Positions 62,301-64,000 of a DNA stretch of 64,000 bases are shown in pieces (the first letter of the stretch is position 1; the number at the start of each line of letters is the position of its first letter). Made by a program: the position numbers and the translations under genes. Source of the DNA: Promerops cafer (Eukaryota > Chordata > Aves > Passeriformes > Nectariniidae); assembly GCA_013398275.1 (NCBI GenBank), contig VZSE01015292.1, positions 330,584 through 394,583 of the forward strand, written 5' to 3'. The notes below the pieces were generated by a model. The model was not told the DNA's origin and ran no database searches. It saw only the letters and a program-made list of their open reading frames with translations.

Positions 62301-64000
62301 ACAAAACCAACCCACAGCAGACAAATAACTGGAAATGGTAAGACAGGCTGGGGATCCTGATGGATCATTTTAATGATTCTCTTAACAATGCCTGGTGCCA
62401 GCAATACTGTGCATAGGAAGGGCTGTATTAAAGTGGAACAGAGGTGCTTCGAGTGCAATATGCTGCCACCACATTCATCTGGGATAGATACTTTTTTCTT
62501 TTTGAGTTTTACCCCTAAGGGATTAGACACTGAGCCTGAGCTATCAAGGTTTTGAAAAAACACCCAAGCTGCAGTGAAAAATGTGGAATTTCAATGCAGC
62601 AACTTCTGCCCAAAGAAAGGGGCATACAGGAAAATACATCCACCAAAACTGTAAAGTGACCCAAACACACCTTGGAGAGGGTTTGCCAGGCTCTGACCCC
62701 AACTGACACCACTGGTTTAGAAGTGTGCTGTGTCCAAGGTTAACAGCACAGTAGGGTTTGTTAGTAACCCAATACTTGTTCTACCTTTCGACTTGCAGAG
62801 GGTGGGCAACAGAGGCCACAACATTTCTTATCTGACATTTGAGCACAGGCATTTCTCAAAACTTGAATGAAGTGACCCAGGTGCTACACGCTGACTTCAA
62901 AACTATTATCAGAATTATTATCATAATTATTGTCAGAAACCCCACTGTTACAGTATCTCTGTCCTTGGATAGTATCAACTTTTCTGTTTAGAAAGACTGT
63001 CAGTTAATGAGCTTCTCATATGGTTCTCTCATTTATACCAACACTAGAACCACAGCAGCACTAGAAATGGGCATCTCTCTTTCAGTGATCCAATCTCCAG
63101 ATCAGATGTAAGTTCACAAGGAAGCAGGGAAAAAATAAGAAAACTGAATTACCTGCTTCTGACAGTCATGCAAAGGGATGGCAGTGAGCTGGCATGAGCT
63201 ACAGATAAATTTCACTAAAAAAAAGAGATGTGATGAATATCTTGGATAATGTATTTCAATTCTGACTACAGCCACCGTGCCAAAACAGAGGAGGGTTGTG
63301 ATTAAGCCTGCAGGCTGCAGCTTGGAAGATCTGGATTTCTTTAGCATTTTCCCAAACCCTCCCCAACTGACCTTTAGCAGGTCATTTAATTTCTCCGTGC
63401 ATCAAAGAAATTGAAAATAACACTTCAAAATGAAATTAAAACTCTTCCTTATGTACCAGTGATACCATGAGAAGAGAAATCCATTTGCTGGCTGGAGCAC
63501 TGGGCCACTGGGATGAGGGAGGCTGCAGAGCTCCCATCTCCAGCCCCGTCCCTCTGCACAGGACAGAGTTGATGTCCACCTGCATCTCCCAGGAACCAGC
63601 TCCAAGCCAACTCCCACCAACACTGTCCAGCCTTTATGCCCCAGAGATTCCAGGTCATCTCACAAAGAGCACTTAAAAGGAGACCTCAGGAATAATATGC
63701 CTTCCAGCTTCTAACAGGCAATTTCTGTAAAACCATGAAATTACATTTGGCTTTTCTTGGGCAGGGAGAGACGAGCAATAGTTCAAAGTCTGGGTGGTCA
63801 CACAGCACCCGGTGCTGCAGAGAGGTGCCCTTTGGTAAATATGCCAGCAGTAAATTGATGCTGCTTCCAGGTGGTTTCTGCCACTTACTGACAAAAGCAC
63901 TGAGTGCTGAGACAGAAAAAAGCTCAAAATCTCAAGGCAGAGAAGGGAAAGTAAACAACAATCTCAGAAACATTTCTTTTTTAAGTAAAAAACAACCTTC

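Larger units (their letters stand above)
55566..64000 (-). other. CDH4: CDH4 intron 7 (partial)
   Basis: At least 8.4 kb. It contains a CR1 3' remnant on the minus strand at about 57620-57760, a 27-bp tandem repeat at 58621-58680, an older CR1 fragment at about 59045-59335 and a hairpin-forming inverted repeat at 58019-58053. The exon 7 coding sequence, expected to end with LDRE, was not found and should lie beyond the right edge. Confidence 0.8.

Noticed and set aside
55566..64000. Search for CDH4 exon 7
   Set aside because: No minus-strand frame with an EC2 sequence ending LDRE before a donor was seen, so exon 7 is placed outside the window.
1..64000. CRISPR arrays, prokaryotic operons, endogenous retrovirus LTRs or gag-pol remnants, tRNA genes
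   Set aside because: None was recognised; the exon-intron structure and CR1 content show vertebrate nuclear DNA.

Overview
The window is vertebrate nuclear DNA, most likely from a bird. It holds short exons with GT-AG introns and several fragments that match the 3' end of CR1 LINEs, the dominant retroelement of bird genomes. There is no prokaryotic gene organisation. Species cannot be fixed from the sequence.

One protein-coding gene can be supported: the 3' part of a classical type I cadherin on the minus strand, called CDH4 (R-cadherin, retinal cadherin). Nine consecutive exons lie at 55565-55428, 36708-36523, 31265-31012, 27931-27789, 23896-23663, 22610-22377, 18254-18115, 16306-16142 and 14766-14560 (stop codon included). 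They join in one unbroken frame of 1701 nt, giving 566 residues plus a TAA stop. All splice sites are canonical GT-AG, and the exon phases follow the pattern of classical cadherins, so these should be exons 8-16 of a 16-exon gene. They encode the end of EC2, EC3, EC4, EC5, the transmembrane helix, the juxtamembrane p120-catenin site and the beta-catenin-binding tail. The C-terminus (GDQDYDYL ... GGGEED) separates CDH4 from CDH2, which ends GGGDD. Exons 1-7 lie beyond the right edge.

Layout from left to right. Positions 1 to about 9190 have no recognisable gene and are probably intergenic sequence downstream of CDH4. About 9190-14559 is the probable CDH4 3' UTR; it contains candidate poly(A) signals, two Pumilio-type motifs, simple repeats, and a 208-bp exact duplication whose first copy is bounded by single N bases, most likely an assembly fault. 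Positions 14560-55565 are CDH4 exons 16 to 8 with introns of about 1.1 to 18.7 kb. Positions 55566-64000 are part of intron 7. CR1 fragments occur in introns 7, 8, 9 and 13; one stops about 20 bp from the exon 13 splice donor. Several AT-rich intronic blocks with homeodomain-type TAATTA sites are candidates for conserved regulatory elements, but that needs alignment. No new defence, mobile or biosynthetic system was seen.
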